Position numbers and translations under genes: made by a program
NCBI RefSeq assembly: GCF_004345245.1
Contig: NZ_SLUQ01000008.1
Location: forward strand, 372,001-436,000
DNA from: Rhizobium sp. BK251
GTDB taxonomy: Bacteria; Pseudomonadota; Alphaproteobacteria; Rhizobiales; Rhizobiaceae
Length of the DNA: 64,000 nt
Reading direction: 5' to 3'
Notes under the pieces: model-generated
What the model was told of the DNA's origin: nothing
The model's input: the letters and a program-made list of their open reading frames with translations, nothing else
The model's database searches: none
In this document: positions 1 through 8,210 of the stretch, one piece after another
Layout: each line of letters opens with the position of its first letter
Position numbering within the stretch: the first letter of the stretch is position 1

Positions 1-374
1 GCTTCTATACCGAGCTCGAGAACTGGCTTTCTTCCGTGACGGACGTGGGATCCGAGGTTGCTTCGCCGATCGAGGCGGTCAACGGGGCTTCTTCCGAGGA
101 TATGCGTACACTCAGCGACTATCTGCGCAGGGCGACGGAAGACGGCAGCAGCCAGCGCTCTGTCGCGGCCATGGCGAGCCTTGCCGAAGGCATCCAGGGA
201 CTTGTCAAGAACATGCGCAACGAGCAGCAGATGCTGCGCGACTGGATCGAGGCCCAGCAGGACGAAGCAAAGGCCATGCGTCGCACGCTTGATCGGCTCA
301 GCGAGAGGATCGGCGGGCACGAGCGCGGAAACGCGCATGAGAAGGCGGGCAGTGACAGAGGCGGGGACATGTAG
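1..374 (+). CDS. MotA/TolQ/ExbB-type proton channel protein, C-terminal end (partial)
   Basis: The reading frame is open from base 3 (F-Y-T-E-L-E-N-W-L-S-S...) through a TAG at 372-374, so this is the 3' end of a gene that begins outside the window. A GTG at 36 is an internal valine, not a start. The visible tail is hydrophilic and predicted helical/coiled (roughly the last 90 residues) with no membrane segment. The gene ends 2 bp before the next one, which encodes a single-pass OmpA-domain protein. In rhizobia such pairs consist of a MotA/ExbB-like channel followed by a MotB-like peptidoglycan-binding partner. Assignment rests mainly on that context and on the E-x-W-L-S-S-V-T-D end of the channel domain, so the family is likely but unproven here. 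Confidence 0.6.
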   Translation, partial: FYTELENWLSSVTDVGSEVASPIEAVNGASSEDMRTLSDYLRRATEDGSSQRSVAAMASLAEGIQGLVKNMRNEQQMLRDWIEAQQDEAKAMRRTLDRLSERIGGHERGNAHEKAGSDRGGDM

Positions 375-376
375 AT

Positions 377-1408
377 ATGGCGCTTGCACGCAATCGCCGT
401 AGCCAGCGCACGGTAGACTATTGGCCAGGCTTCGTCGACGCGCTGTCGACGCTGCTGATGGCCATCATGTTCCTGCTTACGGTCTTCGTCGTCGGGCAAT
501 TCATCCTCAGCCGCGAGATTTCAGGCCGGGATGATGTGCTGACCCGCCTCAACGGCCAGATCAACGAGCTGACGCAGCTTCTCGCGCTCGAGAAGGGCTC
601 AAATCAGGACATGGAGGATTCGCTTGCCAACCTGCAGGCGTCGCTCGCGACCTCCGAAAACGAGAGGTCGCGCCTGCAGGCGCTGCTGGATTCGGGCGCG
701 GGCAATTCCCAGGCCGCGCAACAGCGTGTCGGCACTCTGACGCAGGAACTCGACGAGCAGAAGGACATCAGCACGCGGGCGCTCAGCCAGGTGGAACTGC
801 TGAACCAGCAGATCGCGGCTCTGCGAAACCAGATCGCTGCCGTCGAGGACGCCCTGCAGGCCTCCGAGGCAAAGGACCAGTCGTCCCAGACCAAGATCGC
901 CGATCTCGGCCGACGGCTCAACGTCGCACTGGCGCAGCGGGTGCAGGAGCTCAACCGCTACAGGTCAGATTTCTTCGGCCGCCTGCGGGAGATTCTTTCC
1001 GATCGCGACAATATTCGCATCGTCGGCGATCGTTTCGTCTTCCAGTCGGAAGTGCTTTTCTCCTCCGGCGCGGCAGATCTCAATCCACAAGGCCAGGCCG
1101 AGATGGCAAAGCTTGCAGCAGCGCTTCTCGACCTTTCGAAGGAGATTCCCTCGGAGATCAACTGGGTCCTGCGCGTTGACGGACATACGGATAACGTGCC
1201 GCTCGCCGGCACCGGCCGCTACGCCGACAATTGGCAGCTTTCCGCGGCGCGCGCGATTTCCGTGGTCAAGTTTCTGATTTCCCAGGGCGTACCGGCCGAC
1301 CGGCTGGTGGCGGCCGGTTTCGGTGAATATCAGCCGCTCGCCCCCGGAGACACGCCGGAAGCGCGCGCGGCCAACCGGCGCATCGAGCTGAAGCTGACTG
1401 AAAAGTGA
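377..1408 (+). CDS. MotB-like OmpA-domain peptidoglycan-binding protein
   Basis: A 343-residue protein with one N-terminal transmembrane helix (about residues 18-42), a long Q/E/L-rich coiled coil (about 45-190) and a C-terminal OmpA-like domain (about 220-343). The OmpA part has the usual marks: VLFSSGAADLNPQG, VDGHTDNVPL and the closing ANRRIELKLT. Such proteins sit in the inner membrane and reach through the periplasm to bind peptidoglycan, in the manner of MotB or TolR. The start lies 2 bp after the stop of the upstream channel gene, so the two are one transcription unit and probably one complex. The TGA stop is immediately followed by the TCA stop complement of the convergent sigma gene, with no base between. 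Confidence 0.85.
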   Translation: MALARNRRSQRTVDYWPGFVDALSTLLMAIMFLLTVFVVGQFILSREISGRDDVLTRLNGQINELTQLLALEKGSNQDMEDSLANLQASLATSENERSRLQALLDSGAGNSQAAQQRVGTLTQELDEQKDISTRALSQVELLNQQIAALRNQIAAVEDALQASEAKDQSSQTKIADLGRRLNVALAQRVQELNRYRSDFFGRLREILSDRDNIRIVGDRFVFQSEVLFSSGAADLNPQGQAEMAKLAAALLDLSKEIPSEINWVLRVDGHTDNVPLAGTGRYADNWQLSAARAISVVKFLISQGVPADRLVAAGFGEYQPLAPGDTPEARAANRRIELKLTEK

Positions 1409-2662
1409 TCACGTTGCGGCCGGCTGCCGCGCTCCGAGCATGCGGGCGTAGAGAAAACGCCGCACGGGCGGGCTCTCGCTGAGCCCGATCGCCGTCCTGT
1501 AGGCCGTTTCCACTGCCTGGCGATCACCGGTCCCGGCAAGGAGGTGGGCGCGGACTGCCCAGTAGGGCTGGTAGCTTACGATCTCCCTTTCATCGATCCG
1601 GTCCAGACAGCTGAGCCCGGCGGCCGCGCCGTGCGCCCGGCCGATGACGGCGGCTTGGCTTGTCAGCGCACCGACCGTCGGCTTCATCATGACAAGCGCA
1701 TTGTAGAGGGTTACGAGCGCCTCCCAATTGGTCGTCCCGCTGGTTCGCCGTTCCGAATGGACGGCCTGGATGGCAGCCTGGCACTGGAACGGGCCGAAGC
1801 GATCGAACGTGCCGGCCTTGCGCAGCAGGCCGTCGGCCTCGGCAATCATGAAGGCATTCCAGAGGCGCGTATCCTGTTCGTCGAGAGGGACATAGCTGCC
1901 CGCGCCATCCCGGCGGCTCATCCGCCGGGCCTCGCAATAGAGCATCAGCGAGAGAAGGCCGACCGCCTCCGGCTCTTGGGGCAGGGTCGCCAGCAGCGCG
2001 CGATTGAGCCAGATCGCTTCTTCGGAGAGGGCATTGTGCTTGCTGTCCTCGCCGTCCAACCCGTCCCAACCGAGACCGTAGGCGGCGTAAATGGCGGAGA
2101 GCACGCCCGCAAGGCGATCCAGCAGTGCATGCCTCTCCGGAATGCTGAAAGGGATGCCGGCTTCGCGAATCTTTGTCTTGGCGCGCACCAGTCGCTGGCT
2201 CATTGCTTCCGGCGAAACGACGAAGGCTCGAGCGATCGCGCGCGCATCGAGCCCCAATACGGTCTGGAGCATCAGCGGCGTATGAGCAGATTTCGCGATG
2301 GCGGGATGGGTGCAGGCGAAGAGCAGCTTGATCCGCTCATCGGGAAAGACATCGCCGCCGGGTTCGTTCATGCGATCCTCCGCCTCTTCCATGGCCAGGA
2401 TGATCGTTTGGCGAGCTGCAGTGCGGACGCTTCGCCGCCGCATCTCGCGACCAAGGTTGCGCCGGGCAGCGACGAGAAGCCAGGCTTCCGGATTGTTGGG
2501 AATGCCTCTTTCCGGCCAGACTCGCAGGGCGGTCGCGAGGGCGTCCGACAATGCATCCTCGGCTGCCGGCACGTCGCGGCATCGGGCAGCAAGAAAGGCG
2601 ATCAGCTTGCCGTAGGACTGCCGCGCCACCCGTTGAGCGGCACGGCGTGCGTCATCGTTCAA
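1409..2662 (-). CDS. ECF42-type RNA polymerase sigma factor (SigJ-like, with C-terminal extension)
   Basis: A 417-residue protein with sigma-70 region 2 near residues 10-80 (AEDALSDAL, NNPEAWLLVAARR) and region 4 near 110-170 (PLMLQTVLGLDARAIARAFVVSPEAMSQRLVRAKTKI), followed by about 240 residues of helical, TPR/DUF6596-like sequence. That long extension is typical of group ECF42, which has no anti-sigma factor and uses the extension for control. The start is a TTG at 2662 with GAGAGGG just upstream; an ATG 7 bases further in is out of frame. Only 9 bp separate it from the DGPF-domain gene upstream, the standard genomic partner of ECF42. The target genes are not visible here. Confidence 0.88.
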   Translation of the reverse strand: MNDDARRAAQRVARQSYGKLIAFLAARCRDVPAAEDALSDALATALRVWPERGIPNNPEAWLLVAARRNLGREMRRRSVRTAARQTIILAMEEAEDRMNEPGGDVFPDERIKLLFACTHPAIAKSAHTPLMLQTVLGLDARAIARAFVVSPEAMSQRLVRAKTKIREAGIPFSIPERHALLDRLAGVLSAIYAAYGLGWDGLDGEDSKHNALSEEAIWLNRALLATLPQEPEAVGLLSLMLYCEARRMSRRDGAGSYVPLDEQDTRLWNAFMIAEADGLLRKAGTFDRFGPFQCQAAIQAVHSERRTSGTTNWEALVTLYNALVMMKPTVGALTSQAAVIGRAHGAAAGLSCLDRIDEREIVSYQPYWAVRAHLLAGTGDRQAVETAYRTAIGLSESPPVRRFLYARMLGARQPAAT

Positions 2663-2671
2663 CGTGCCCTC

Positions 2672-3010
2672 TCACATGGCGAGGCGAGGTCGGACCTCGA
2701 CGGAGCCTTGTCGGGAGATCGGCACTCGCGTCGCCCATTCGAGCGCGGTGTCGAGATCGGGCACTTCGATCAGGTAGAACCCGCCGAGCTGTTCCTTGCC
2801 TTCGGGAAACGGGCCGTCCTGTACCTCATGGTCGTCGCCGCGCCGGCGCACGATGGTGCCGGTTTCGGGCGCGGTCAATCCGGCTCCGCCGGTCATGATA
2901 CCTGCCTGGATGAGTGCCTGCGTATAGGCGACCCATCCGTTCTTGTATTCGGGGTCGTTGCGCCTTGCGAAATCCTCCGAGGATTCGCGGACGAGAATGG
3001 CGTATTCCAT
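2672..3010 (-). CDS. YCII-related / DGPF-domain protein
   Basis: A 112-residue protein beginning MEYAILVRESSEDF and containing the D-G-P-F motif (VQDGPFPEGKEQLGGFYLIEVPDLDTALEWA), which defines the DGPF/YCII-related family (PhnB-like fold, dimeric ferredoxin-like alpha-beta barrel). The biochemical function is unknown for the family. GGAGCTGACAC precedes the ATG as ribosome binding site. It is the first gene of a two-gene unit with the ECF42 sigma factor downstream; DGPF genes are also usual targets of ECF42, so positive autoregulation of the pair is likely. Confidence 0.88.
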   Translation of the reverse strand: MEYAILVRESSEDFARRNDPEYKNGWVAYTQALIQAGIMTGGAGLTAPETGTIVRRRGDDHEVQDGPFPEGKEQLGGFYLIEVPDLDTALEWATRVPISRQGSVEVRPRLAM

Positions 3011-3251
3011 GTGTCAGCTCCTGCCGATATCGTTAAGTCTGCCCGGACGCGTCGTCGCATCTTGACGCCGCAGCAAGCGGCAAGCAAGTCGGCCCCGGTG
3101 GGCAGCATTGCAGCCGCTCCGATGACAATGAGTCCCGGAGGGGAGCGGTTTCGACACCGCCCGGCAAGAAATTTAAGTCCTGCGCGCGGTTGCCGTCGCG
3201 GGGGTGAGGTGATCCAGAGAGTTTGGGCCTGCCACTGTCCTGCCTGTGAGG

Positions 3252-3440
3252 CTAGGCGATGGCTTTCGTCTGGTCGTCGGTCGTGGCGCCGGGAGCGTTC
3301 TTCTTGATCGATTCTATGGCGCTCACCGCCGAGGCCTTCGCCTTGTAGCCTTCCGACGAGAACATGGTCTCGCCGTTCGAGGCTTTGAAGCGGAAGCGGA
3401 ATTCGCCAGCCTTGTCCTTGTATATCTCGAATTTGTACAT
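3252..3440 (-). CDS. DUF1508 / YegP-like protein
   Basis: A 62-residue protein starting MYKFEIYKDKAGEFRFRFKA and containing one YegP unit (x-F-R-F-K-A-S-N-G-E...S-E-G-Y-K-A-K-A-S-A...A-I-E-S-I-K). The start was placed at 3440 because GGGAGAAGGC lies just upstream; the seven residues of the longer frame are not needed. DUF1508 proteins usually carry one or two such units; their function is unknown, and some are stress induced. It stands alone, with about 170 bp of non-coding sequence before the next gene and 240 bp after. Confidence 0.88.
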   Translation of the reverse strand: MYKFEIYKDKAGEFRFRFKASNGETMFSSEGYKAKASAVSAIESIKKNAPGATTDDQTKAIA

Positions 3441-3612
3441 CTGCCTTCTCCCAGATATCAAAACGCGTTGAGCCGCGCCGACAATCTAAAGCAAAGCGTG
3501 CAATATTTCCATTGTTGCTCATATTCCGGGTTTCGAGGAGCATGCATGGCGAAAGCTGCGGCGGCGGACGTCTGCGCCGCCTTCGCCAAGCGCCGTGGCA
3601 GCGGCCGTCCGC

Positions 3613-4605
3613 TCATTCCATCTGGATGTTTGCACCCTGGACCACGGGCGTCCATTTGACGATCTCGGCCTTCACATGCGCACCCAATTCCTCTGGCGTC
3701 GATCCGACGATCGTGGCGCTGAATTCCTTCATGCGCTCGGCCACCGCCGGGTCCTTCAGCGCTTTGTTTGCCGATTCGTTCAACCGCGCGACGACTTCCG
3801 GCGGCGTTCCGGCGGGAGCGAAGAGCGCGTTCCAAGTGTAGGTCTCGTAGCCCGGAATGCCGGATTCTGCTATGGTCGGAACATCCGGGAACGAGGGCGC
3901 CCGCTCCTTTGTCGTTACCGCCAGGGCGCGCAGGGTCCCTGCCTTGATGTGAGCCGAGGAGGAGGGCAGGTTGTCGAACATGATCGGCACCTGATTGCCG
4001 ATGACATCGTTGAGCGCCGGCCCGGCACCCTTGTAGGGAATGTGCTGCATGCTGACGCCGGCCATGCTCTTGAAGAGTTCGCCGGAAAGGTGAAGCGGCG
4101 TGCCGTTGCCGGAAGAGGCGTAGCTGTACTGGTCGGGCGAGGCCTTCAGAAGCGCAAGGAGTTCCTCGACGTTCTTGGCCGGCAATTCCGGATTGACCAC
4201 GAGCACATTCGGCACGACGACGAGAAGCGAGACCGGCGCAAAGTCCTTTTCCGGATCATAGGGTGTCGACTTGAGGATCAGCGGATTGAGCGCATGGGTC
4301 GCGACCGTTCCCATCAATATCGTATAGCCATCAGGGGCAGCGCGCGCGACATTGTCGGCGCCGAGGTTACCGCCTGCGCCGGCTACATTCTGCACCACGA
4401 CCTGCTGGCCGAGATCTTCCGACATCTTCTGCGCAATGATGCGGGCGACGACGTCGGTCGAGCCGCCGGCGGCAAAGGGTACGACGAGGGTAACCGGTCG
4501 TTCCGGAAAATCCGCCGCGAGCACGGGCGCGCCAATAGCGAGCGCCGAGAAGAGACCCAACCCCAGTGCGAGGCTGGCACGCCTCGTGACATGCAAGAAT
4601 GCCAT
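3613..4605 (-). CDS. Bug/TctC family periplasmic substrate-binding protein
   Basis: A 330-residue exported protein with a clear signal peptide (residues 1-30, cleavage near VLA-ADFPERP) and the Bug-family core: FPERPVTLVVPFAAGGSTDVVARI, GADNVARAAPDGYTILMG, PYKGAGPALNDVIGNQVPIMFDN. These proteins bind small carboxylates for tripartite tricarboxylate (TctABC) transporters. No TctA or TctB gene lies next to it, so it is an orphan receptor that must work with a permease encoded elsewhere or act as a sensor. The next gene on the same strand is over 100 bp away and unrelated. The ligand cannot be told from sequence. Confidence 0.9.
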   Translation of the reverse strand: MAFLHVTRRASLALGLGLFSALAIGAPVLAADFPERPVTLVVPFAAGGSTDVVARIIAQKMSEDLGQQVVVQNVAGAGGNLGADNVARAAPDGYTILMGTVATHALNPLILKSTPYDPEKDFAPVSLLVVVPNVLVVNPELPAKNVEELLALLKASPDQYSYASSGNGTPLHLSGELFKSMAGVSMQHIPYKGAGPALNDVIGNQVPIMFDNLPSSSAHIKAGTLRALAVTTKERAPSFPDVPTIAESGIPGYETYTWNALFAPAGTPPEVVARLNESANKALKDPAVAERMKEFSATIVGSTPEELGAHVKAEIVKWTPVVQGANIQME

Positions 4606-4727
4606 TCGTATTTCCTCCCACAGAACCCATCAGGCGCCTCCCGCGCCGTCATTGGATGGTAGGGCGGTTCTCGCCGAAGGCAACCGCAGGAGGCAGCGCG
4701 CTGGCTCAGACTTTAGTCGTCACGCCG

Positions 4728-4910
4728 CTAGCGGAAGGCGCCGGCGACCCAGGCGAAGATCTTGATAAGAATGTAGGAGGCAGCCAGCAGGACAAAGAAT
4801 ATCAACGTCATCCCGCCCCAGCTTGCGGGCTCGATCCAGACTACGGCCACGGTGGTGAGCAAGGCCGCGATGGCGACAGGAAGGCCAAGCTTGAGAAGGG
4901 CTTCTATCAC
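4728..4910 (-). CDS. Small two-helix membrane protein, unknown function
   Basis: Sixty residues, almost entirely two hydrophobic helices (LGLPVAIAALLTTVAVVWI and MTLIFFVLLAASYILIKIF) joined by a short PASWGG turn. The chosen GTG start overlaps the stop of the upstream gene as GTGA (4907-4910), a classic translational coupling; the longer 106-residue frame runs back into the neighbour and is not credible. I do not recognise a family. Its tight coupling to the exported protein upstream suggests a joint role at the envelope. Confidence 0.65.
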   Translation of the reverse strand: MIEALLKLGLPVAIAALLTTVAVVWIEPASWGGMTLIFFVLLAASYILIKIFAWVAGAFR

Positions 4911-5677
4911 GACGCCTTCACCTTGAATGCCTTCTCGATATAGCTTCCGTACCTGTCGACGATGGATTTTATCTTGTGTCGCAGTTTCTCCGCCGTAAAG
5001 CCCTGCGGGTCCCAAATTGAAGGGTCGGATTCGATGTCGACCGCCCATCGGGTCATGATTGCCAGATTCTCCTCATAGGTCGTGGCATCCGAAAAATCTC
5101 CGATCAATATGACCGCCTGATCGGAGCCGATCTTGTCTGTCGGCGACCAGGCCAGCAGGAACGGTCCACGGCCGTCGATTTCCCTGCCTTGCAATCTCGC
5201 CGAGCGGATGGCCTTCTGAGCGAGATCGAGGTCGTAGTTTTCCACGGCGCTCTTGCAGACGTCGGTTGCTGCCGGCTTGTTGAGGGCGTTTGCCGTCACG
5301 GTTGTCTTTACTGGCCAGACCGTCACCATCTGTTTGCTCTTGTCAGACTTCGGCGTGCTCAGGGGGAGGGCGCTAACATAGGCCTTGCATATGTCGAGAT
5401 GCCACGCCACATCGGCTTCGCTCGCGTTGGCGCGAAACGCCAGGATTCCATATGCGGCGTAGTCCTTCGGTGGATATTGGTTGGGCGCAGCAAAGATGCG
5501 AGTCGCCTTTTCCTGTTCGCCAAATATATCGGGCGAGGCACCATCGATCGTGGCGAGCGTGTCGCCGAAATTCTTGAGCATATCATCGAACCAATGGTCC
5601 AGCAGGCCTTCCGCGTTTACTTCGGCCGCGGCGGCAAAAGATATCCCAAGCATGAGTGGCAGAACACGATGCCACAC
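4907..5677 (-). CDS. Conserved-looking exported protein, unknown function
   Basis: I do not recognise this protein. From a GTG at 5677, which follows a GGGGGAAC ribosome binding site, it has a good signal peptide (VWHRVLPLMLGISFAAAAEVNA) and about 230 mature residues. Two cysteines (in LDICKAY and TDVCKSAV) could form a disulfide in the periplasm. An ATG 48 bases upstream (5725) would add 16 residues in front of the signal peptide and is less likely. It is coupled through a GTGA overlap to a small membrane protein. The composition is mixed alpha/beta with no catalytic motif I can name. Confidence 0.7.
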   Translation of the reverse strand: MWHRVLPLMLGISFAAAAEVNAEGLLDHWFDDMLKNFGDTLATIDGASPDIFGEQEKATRIFAAPNQYPPKDYAAYGILAFRANASEADVAWHLDICKAYVSALPLSTPKSDKSKQMVTVWPVKTTVTANALNKPAATDVCKSAVENYDLDLAQKAIRSARLQGREIDGRGPFLLAWSPTDKIGSDQAVILIGDFSDATTYEENLAIMTRWAVDIESDPSIWDPQGFTAEKLRHKIKSIVDRYGSYIEKAFKVKAS

Positions 5678-5784
5678 GTTAGTTCCCCCGGACTTTCGGG
5701 TGAAATATATCCCATCCGCCGACATGGCGCCAATGGCAAGTGTGACTGCCTCAGGAGGGCTCTCGGTTTGCAGCTCGCTGGCGA

Positions 5785-7656
5785 CTAACGAACTATATGC
5801 AAGTTTTCCGGCACGCCCGTCTCGAACTGCAGCCTTGCCAGCTTGGCGTAGAGGCCGCCGTGGCGGACGAGGTTCTGGTGCGTGCCTTCCTCGACAACAC
5901 GGCCGTGATCGAGGACGAGGATACGGTCGGCCTTCAGCACGGTCGCCAGGCGATGGGCAATGACGATTGTCGTGCGTTCGGCCATCAGCCCGTCCAGGGC
6001 TTTCTGCACCAGCGTCTCGCTCTCGGCGTCGAGCGCGGAGGTCGCCTCGTCGAGGAGGAGGATCGGTGCATTCTTCAGGATCGCGCGTGCGATAGCGATC
6101 CGCTGCCGTTGCCCGCCCGAAAGCGTCACTCCGCGCTCCCCGACCTGGGTATCGTAGCCCTTTTCCAGCCGCGCGATGAATTCGTCGGCCTGTGCGGCCA
6201 CGGCCGCGGCCCGAACGTCCTCGCGCGATGCGCCGGGCCTGCCGAAGGCGATGTTGTCGTGAATGGAAGCGGCGAAGATGGTCACATCCTGTGGCACGAT
6301 GGCCGTGTGCGCGCGCAGTTCGTCGGGTGTCGTCGCCTTTGCGTCCACGCCATCGATCCGCACTGTGCCCTTCTGGGGATCGTAGAAGCGCAGGAGCAGG
6401 GAGAAAACGGTGCTCTTGCCGGCGCCGGACGGGCCGACGATCGCCACCGTCTCGCCCGGCGAAATGGCGAAGGAAAGCCCGTGCAGGGCGGACCTGTCGG
6501 GCCGCGAGGGATAGGCGAAGTGCACGTCGGAAAACTCGACGCTGCCCCGTGCCGGCTTCGGCATCGAGACCGGTGCAGCGGGAGCGGCGACGGGAGACGT
6601 TTCGTTCAAGAGCTCGGTCAGCCTCTCGGCGGCACCGGCGGCCTGCGAAAGCTCGCCCCAGACCTCAGAGAGCGCTCCCAGCGAGCCCGCGGCGATCACC
6701 GAATAGAGCAGGAACTGGCCGAGCGTGCCGGCCGAAAGCGTTCCCGCAAGAACGTTCTGGGCGCCGACCCACAGGACGAGGACGACGCTGCCGAAGATGA
6801 GCGTGATCGCAAGGCCGGTCAGCAGCGAGCGCGAGCGGGTGGCCGCGCGTGCGGCGCCATAGGCTTCCTCGACAGCGCCGCTGTAGCGCGCTGCGGCCGC
6901 AGCCTCGCCGTTGAAGGACTGTACCGTGCGCGTCGCGGCAATCGTCTCGTTGGCAAATGCCGAAGCCTCGGCGAGCGTATCCTGCGCCGCCCGCGAACGC
7001 CGGCGAACCGAGCGGCCGAAGGCGACGAGCGGAAAGACGATCAGCGGGATCGCCCCGAGCGCGATGCTTGAAAGCTTGGGGCTGGTGACGACCATCATAC
7101 CGACGGCACCCAGACAGAGAATGAGGTTGCGCAGCGCCACGGACGCAGTGGCGCCAACCGCCGACTTGATCTGCGTCGTGTCCGCCGTCAGGCGGGAGAG
7201 GATCTCGCCCGACTGGTTGACGTCGAAGAAGGAGGGGGAAAGCCGAGTCACATGCGCAAAGACGTCGCGCCGGAGGTCGGCGACGATGCGCTCGCCGAGC
7301 GTGATGACGAAGTAGTAGCGAAGTGCGCTCGCGACCGCGAGGACGACGGCCATGATCAGCAACATGACGAAGTAGCTATTGATGAAGCCGCTGTCGGCAC
7401 GGCTGAAGCCGTGATCGATCATGCGACGGACGGCGAGCGGCAGGGCAAGGGAGGTGATGGCGGCCAGGGCAAGCGAAATCAGCGCCCCCGTTACCATCCC
7501 CTTGTATCGTCCGATATAGGGGGTAAGTCTTGCCAGCGGTCTTATGGAGTTTCTTCTCTCCGCGCCGGCCTGTACCGTCTCTGACAAATCGTCTCCAATC
7601 CCTGCAGGCCTGCTTGTGCGCGGCCTGTTGGCTCTTGTTATCCTTGCGACCTTCAT
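5785..7656 (-). CDS. ABC exporter, fused permease and ATPase (MsbA-like)
   Basis: About 620 residues: an N-terminal six-helix exporter domain (about 50-340, with the typical VNQSGEILSRLTADT coupling segment) and a C-terminal nucleotide-binding domain. The latter has Walker A GPSGAGKST, the signature TLSGGQRQRIAIARA, Walker B ILLLDEATSALD and the H-loop VIAHRLAT. It is a half-transporter that would homodimerise in the inner membrane. Family members export lipids, glycans or drugs; the substrate is not evident. The start is uncertain: ATG codons at 7671 and 7656 both have only a weak AGGA nearby. It is divergent from rpmE, a common rhizobial arrangement. Confidence 0.88.
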   Translation of the reverse strand: MKVARITRANRPRTSRPAGIGDDLSETVQAGAERRNSIRPLARLTPYIGRYKGMVTGALISLALAAITSLALPLAVRRMIDHGFSRADSGFINSYFVMLLIMAVVLAVASALRYYFVITLGERIVADLRRDVFAHVTRLSPSFFDVNQSGEILSRLTADTTQIKSAVGATASVALRNLILCLGAVGMMVVTSPKLSSIALGAIPLIVFPLVAFGRSVRRRSRAAQDTLAEASAFANETIAATRTVQSFNGEAAAAARYSGAVEEAYGAARAATRSRSLLTGLAITLIFGSVVLVLWVGAQNVLAGTLSAGTLGQFLLYSVIAAGSLGALSEVWGELSQAAGAAERLTELLNETSPVAAPAAPVSMPKPARGSVEFSDVHFAYPSRPDRSALHGLSFAISPGETVAIVGPSGAGKSTVFSLLLRFYDPQKGTVRIDGVDAKATTPDELRAHTAIVPQDVTIFAASIHDNIAFGRPGASREDVRAAAVAAQADEFIARLEKGYDTQVGERGVTLSGGQRQRIAIARAILKNAPILLLDEATSALDAESETLVQKALDGLMAERTTIVIAHRLATVLKADRILVLDHGRVVEEGTHQNLVRHGGLYAKLARLQFETGVPENLHIVR

Positions 7657-7781
7657 GTATAGGCACCGCATCCTAATGGGAAGCCGTAGCCTTAAGCGGA
7701 CTGCGGCTTCATTTATTAAATCGCTCCGTTTCTCGCAATGGCTTGCGACAAAACGAGCCCGGGCACCGCAGGAAGATTGTT

Positions 7782-8003
7782 ATGAAGGCAGGCATCCATC
7801 CCGAATATCACATGATCAAGGTGGTCATGACCGATGGCACCGAATACGAAACCCGCTCGACCTGGGGTTCCGAAGGCGCAGTCATGAACCTCGAAATCGA
7901 TTCCAAGTCCCATCCGGCCTGGACCGGCGGCAACCAGCAGCTCATGGACCGCGGCGGCCGTCTCTCCAAGTTCAACAAGCGTTTCGGCGGCCTCGGCCTC
8001 TAA
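7782..8003 (+). CDS. rpmE: 50S ribosomal protein L31
   Basis: A 73-residue L31 starting MKAGIHPEYHMIKVVMTDG, preceded by AGGAAGATTGTT. The family landmarks IHPEYH, STWGSEG, SHPAWTGG and GGRLSKFNKRF are present. The cysteines of zinc-binding L31 (as in E. coli) are absent, so this is the zinc-independent form usual in alphaproteobacteria. The 39 extra codons of the longer frame are not coding. A strong terminator follows at 8030-8058. Confidence 0.96.
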   Translation: MKAGIHPEYHMIKVVMTDGTEYETRSTWGSEGAVMNLEIDSKSHPAWTGGNQQLMDRGGRLSKFNKRFGGLGL

Positions 8004-8029
8004 TCGCTCTGCACTTCGGCAGGATTTGC

Positions 8030-8058
8030 AAAAGCCCGGCTTTGGCCGGGCTTTTTTG
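8030..8058 (+). terminator. Rho-independent terminator of rpmE
   Basis: A perfect ten-base stem (AAAGCCCGGC at 8031-8040 with GCCGGGCTTT at 8045-8054), a 4-base loop and a run of T. It lies 27 bp after the rpmE stop. Confidence 0.92.
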
Positions 8059-8151
8059 TTGCCTTGAAAGGCGCCTGAACTCTCGTTCAAGATGGGATAC
8101 GGCCGACCGGGCGCGAGCACGATAGGGCAGGGCACGCTTTACCGCCCCCCC

Positions 8152-8192
8152 AAAAACAAAAGCCGGCCGCGCAGCTTGCGCGACCGGCTTTC
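8152..8192 (-). terminator. Rho-independent terminator of rcdA
   Basis: On the minus strand a GC-rich stem (about 8159-8171 with 8179-8191, loop AAGCT) is followed by TTTTGTTTTTG. It sits just after the rcdA stop and faces the rpmE terminator. Confidence 0.88.
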
Positions 8193-8210
8193 AAGATCAC
8201 GGTTTAAAAA

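Noticed and set aside
1544..3307. Long plus-strand open frame of 587 codons opposite the ECF42 and DGPF genes
   Set aside because: It mirrors two well-supported minus-strand genes; the protein is low-complexity, rich in R, G and A, and has no family marks. Similar mirror frames occur opposite cfa, lpiA, the chemoreceptor, tkt, sqdB and ftsH and were left out for the same reason.
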